DNA of 64,000 nt, taken from positions 524,186-588,185 of the forward strand of contig NZ_BMMB01000003.1 of assembly GCF_014645615.1 (NCBI RefSeq), read 5' to 3'. Below, in pieces: positions 62,586-64,000 of this stretch. This stretch comes from Paenibacillus hunanensis (GTDB lineage: Bacteria; Bacillota; Bacilli; Paenibacillales; Paenibacillaceae). The translations under genes and the position numbers were made by a program. The notes beneath the pieces are model-generated. The model was not told where the DNA came from. It was given only the letters and a program-made list of their open reading frames with translations, and ran no database searches. Within the stretch, counting starts at the first letter, position 1, and the number at the start of each line of letters is the position of its first letter.

Positions 62586-63887
62586 TCAGCGCTGATTTAA
62601 ATACGCATTCGCGATCTCTCGGCATCGATCCTTCGTATCAGGCTCGTGATCAATTAGATATTGGATAAATATATCCTCTACTTGCTCATCATCAATACGT
62701 GCCAGACAATAAAACACCTCCTCAAGCAAGCATTTGAATCCTGGATGATTCAGTAGTCGCTTCGCAATCGGCAAAATGTCATCGGATTCGTTTAGTGCTA
62801 GTCGCCTGAGTATTATCTCCAGTGCAAATTGTGCATCCTCATCCGCTTGCTCGATTAGACGATCAATATGTTCAGCCGACATATCCGATGTATAATCGTC
62901 AAAAGCAACCAGTAGATAGTCTGGGTAGATTCGCTTCGGTAACTCTTTAAATGGTTCAATTAGGCTGCCTGTTAATTCCCTATTCGCATACTTTTGTAGG
63001 ATCGCTTCAACTTTATTTTTACTAAGCTTAGAGGATTGAAACAAAGGTCGCTGTTTCAAATCATGTACCATCTGCTCCGACTGCTGGAATAGATCTGCAT
63101 TATATGTCTCCCCAGCGGCATAGAAACGAACAGGTTTACCGTTAGCAGCAAAAGTATATCCATCTACACGTATAATCGTCAGACAATCTATAGTTTGATT
63201 TTCTATGTACGCTGCGGTCGCCCGGTGATGCCCATCCAGTAATGTACTTATAAAACCACTGTAATAATATGCTAGACCCGTCATTCGTTTGCCCTGCTTT
63301 AACTCATTCACATAATGATCGACGCGATCGCGATTGAGCTGCTGTGTCGGCTGCGAGGGCACTAGAAATTTAGGCGTACTACAGCCGAACTGCTCCTTAT
63401 AGAAAATCTCATCTGCTGTAGCTTGATATAATCGGCTAGCTTGCGGTATATTCCAGAAAAAGTTTCCTTCTCCATCCGTCGGAATCATTTCAATACGGGT
63501 CAATATATAATATCCATCCTCAAGAGTTGCAAGCAGCGGTATCATTTGCTTAAACGATTCCAGCATCGATTGATCGGTCTGCTGAGCTTGCTTGAGCCCA
63601 TCAATCAGATCCGTATCCGCCTGCTGTTGCCCTAATCCAACAGATAGTATATGACTACAGGTTGGACAATACTCATTTTCTCCATAGCTATACATTATCG
63701 GCTGATCTCCAAGCATGACGAATCGGTATGAATCCCCTTTACGATTGCTACCATATTTCACCGCTAATCTACCTAGACCACCCTTTACGTTGAACAATAA
63801 CCCTTCATGCCCCCACGTATTCTTCTCACCAGGGATTGAATCCTTATACGTGACCGCTCTCTTCCATTTTGATAAAAACTCTTTCAT
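62586..63887 (-). CDS. ParB/Srx-fold protein with helical-repeat C-terminus (function unknown)
   Basis: 433 residues. Central stretch YYYSGFISTLLDGHHRATAAYIENQ matches the ParB/sulfiredoxin (or SerK/DUF1015-like) nucleotide-binding signature DGHHR. It is preceded by a beta-rich N-terminal domain with one CxxC (YCPTCSHI near residues 73-80). Residues about 270-430 look like HEAT-type helical pairs (two-helix units with LL and R/D turns). No HTH, so it is not a partitioning protein. I do not recognise a named family. Some DGHHR proteins are kinases or nucleases of conflict systems, so a defence role is possible but unproven. Confidence 0.6.
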   Translation of the reverse strand: MKEFLSKWKRAVTYKDSIPGEKNTWGHEGLLFNVKGGLGRLAVKYGSNRKGDSYRFVMLGDQPIMYSYGENEYCPTCSHILSVGLGQQQADTDLIDGLKQAQQTDQSMLESFKQMIPLLATLEDGYYILTRIEMIPTDGEGNFFWNIPQASRLYQATADEIFYKEQFGCSTPKFLVPSQPTQQLNRDRVDHYVNELKQGKRMTGLAYYYSGFISTLLDGHHRATAAYIENQTIDCLTIIRVDGYTFAANGKPVRFYAAGETYNADLFQQSEQMVHDLKQRPLFQSSKLSKNKVEAILQKYANRELTGSLIEPFKELPKRIYPDYLLVAFDDYTSDMSAEHIDRLIEQADEDAQFALEIILRRLALNESDDILPIAKRLLNHPGFKCLLEEVFYCLARIDDEQVEDIFIQYLIDHEPDTKDRCREIANAYLNQR

Positions 63888-64000
63888 CTATTCACCTCTT
63901 CTCCTTATCTAATAACTCCTCGTACAGAACTATTTTTATCTGACGGATTGTAATATGAAGTGCGACACCTACTGGAATTAAATAAAAAACAGCCCATGGC
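63888..64000. other. Window end, non-coding
   Basis: Upstream region of the last minus-strand gene. The A-run and GCCCATGG near 63983-64000 may be the left arm of a terminator cut by the window edge. Confidence 0.3.

Overview
The window reads as a chromosomal segment of a low-to-mid GC, spore-forming type Firmicute, most likely Paenibacillus or a close relative in Paenibacillaceae. The reasons are the strong AAGGAGG-type ribosome binding sites, frequent TTG and GTG starts, typical sigma-A promoters, Rho-independent terminators after most units, a sigma-D-like promoter before a chemoreceptor, an M-box riboswitch, and a gene mix (tandem WYL proteins, SF0329 protein, DltE-like SDR, carboxyspermidine pathway, two-domain copper oxidases) familiar from that family. 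I see no rRNA, tRNA, CRISPR array, IS element or prophage.

Layout. 1-13.0 kb: two WYL-domain proteins (+, the first cut by the window edge) face a six-gene minus-strand cluster: MoxR-type AAA ATPase, DUF5682 protein, VWA protein, giant DUF4132 protein, SWIM zinc-finger protein and a 90-residue protein. This is a Gram-positive version of the enterobacterial yehL/M/P/Q plus MolR set, whose function is not established. 13.2-20.5 kb: MATE exporter, sigma-D-type chemoreceptor, a MarR regulator and an NAD(P)H oxidoreductase sharing one palindromic operator, a possible Sm-like small protein, and a dCache-GGDEF cyclase. 20.7-25.5 kb: a TetR-controlled EmrA/EmrB-type efflux operon with an extra lipoprotein adaptor. 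25.8-36.4 kb: a second diguanylate cyclase, an ATP-type DhaK-DhaL kinase, a YgjP-like metallopeptidase, an SQD1-like epimerase, an old yellow enzyme, a histidine phosphatase, a DinB protein, an SDR and a small membrane protein. 36.6-50.3 kb: an APH-like kinase, TruA, an amino acid permease, a GT39-like membrane protein coupled to a lipoprotein, an ECF sigma/anti-sigma pair, a secreted double chagasin-like inhibitor, and the carboxynorspermidine synthase/decarboxylase pair. 51.1-64 kb: a secreted phosphoesterase, two tandem multicopper oxidases, GNAT, SDR, ferredoxin, GrpB, SF0329, an NRAMP-related transporter behind an M-box, a methyltransferase and a ParB-like/helical-repeat protein.

The most striking signal is in the two adjacent multicopper oxidases (52973-55704). 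The first keeps all four N-terminal copper-binding histidines but has lost the C-terminal copper ligands. The second has lost the same N-terminal histidines but keeps the whole C-terminal set. They look like a split enzyme whose trinuclear copper site would be completed only by a hetero-oligomer.

A second theme is simple tandem repeats: 20-bp (1681), 9-bp and 6-bp in frame (3609, 3774), 7-bp (7835), 5-bp GGGTT x12 (41574), 9-bp in frame x13 (55549) and 7-bp x14 (55839). They sit inside or next to surface, regulatory or putative conflict-system genes. A third is the agreement between an M-box Mg2+ riboswitch and an NRAMP protein that lacks the usual Mn/Fe-selective metal-site residues, which points to a magnesium transporter. 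A 133-nt nested hairpin (39312-39444) is unexplained.
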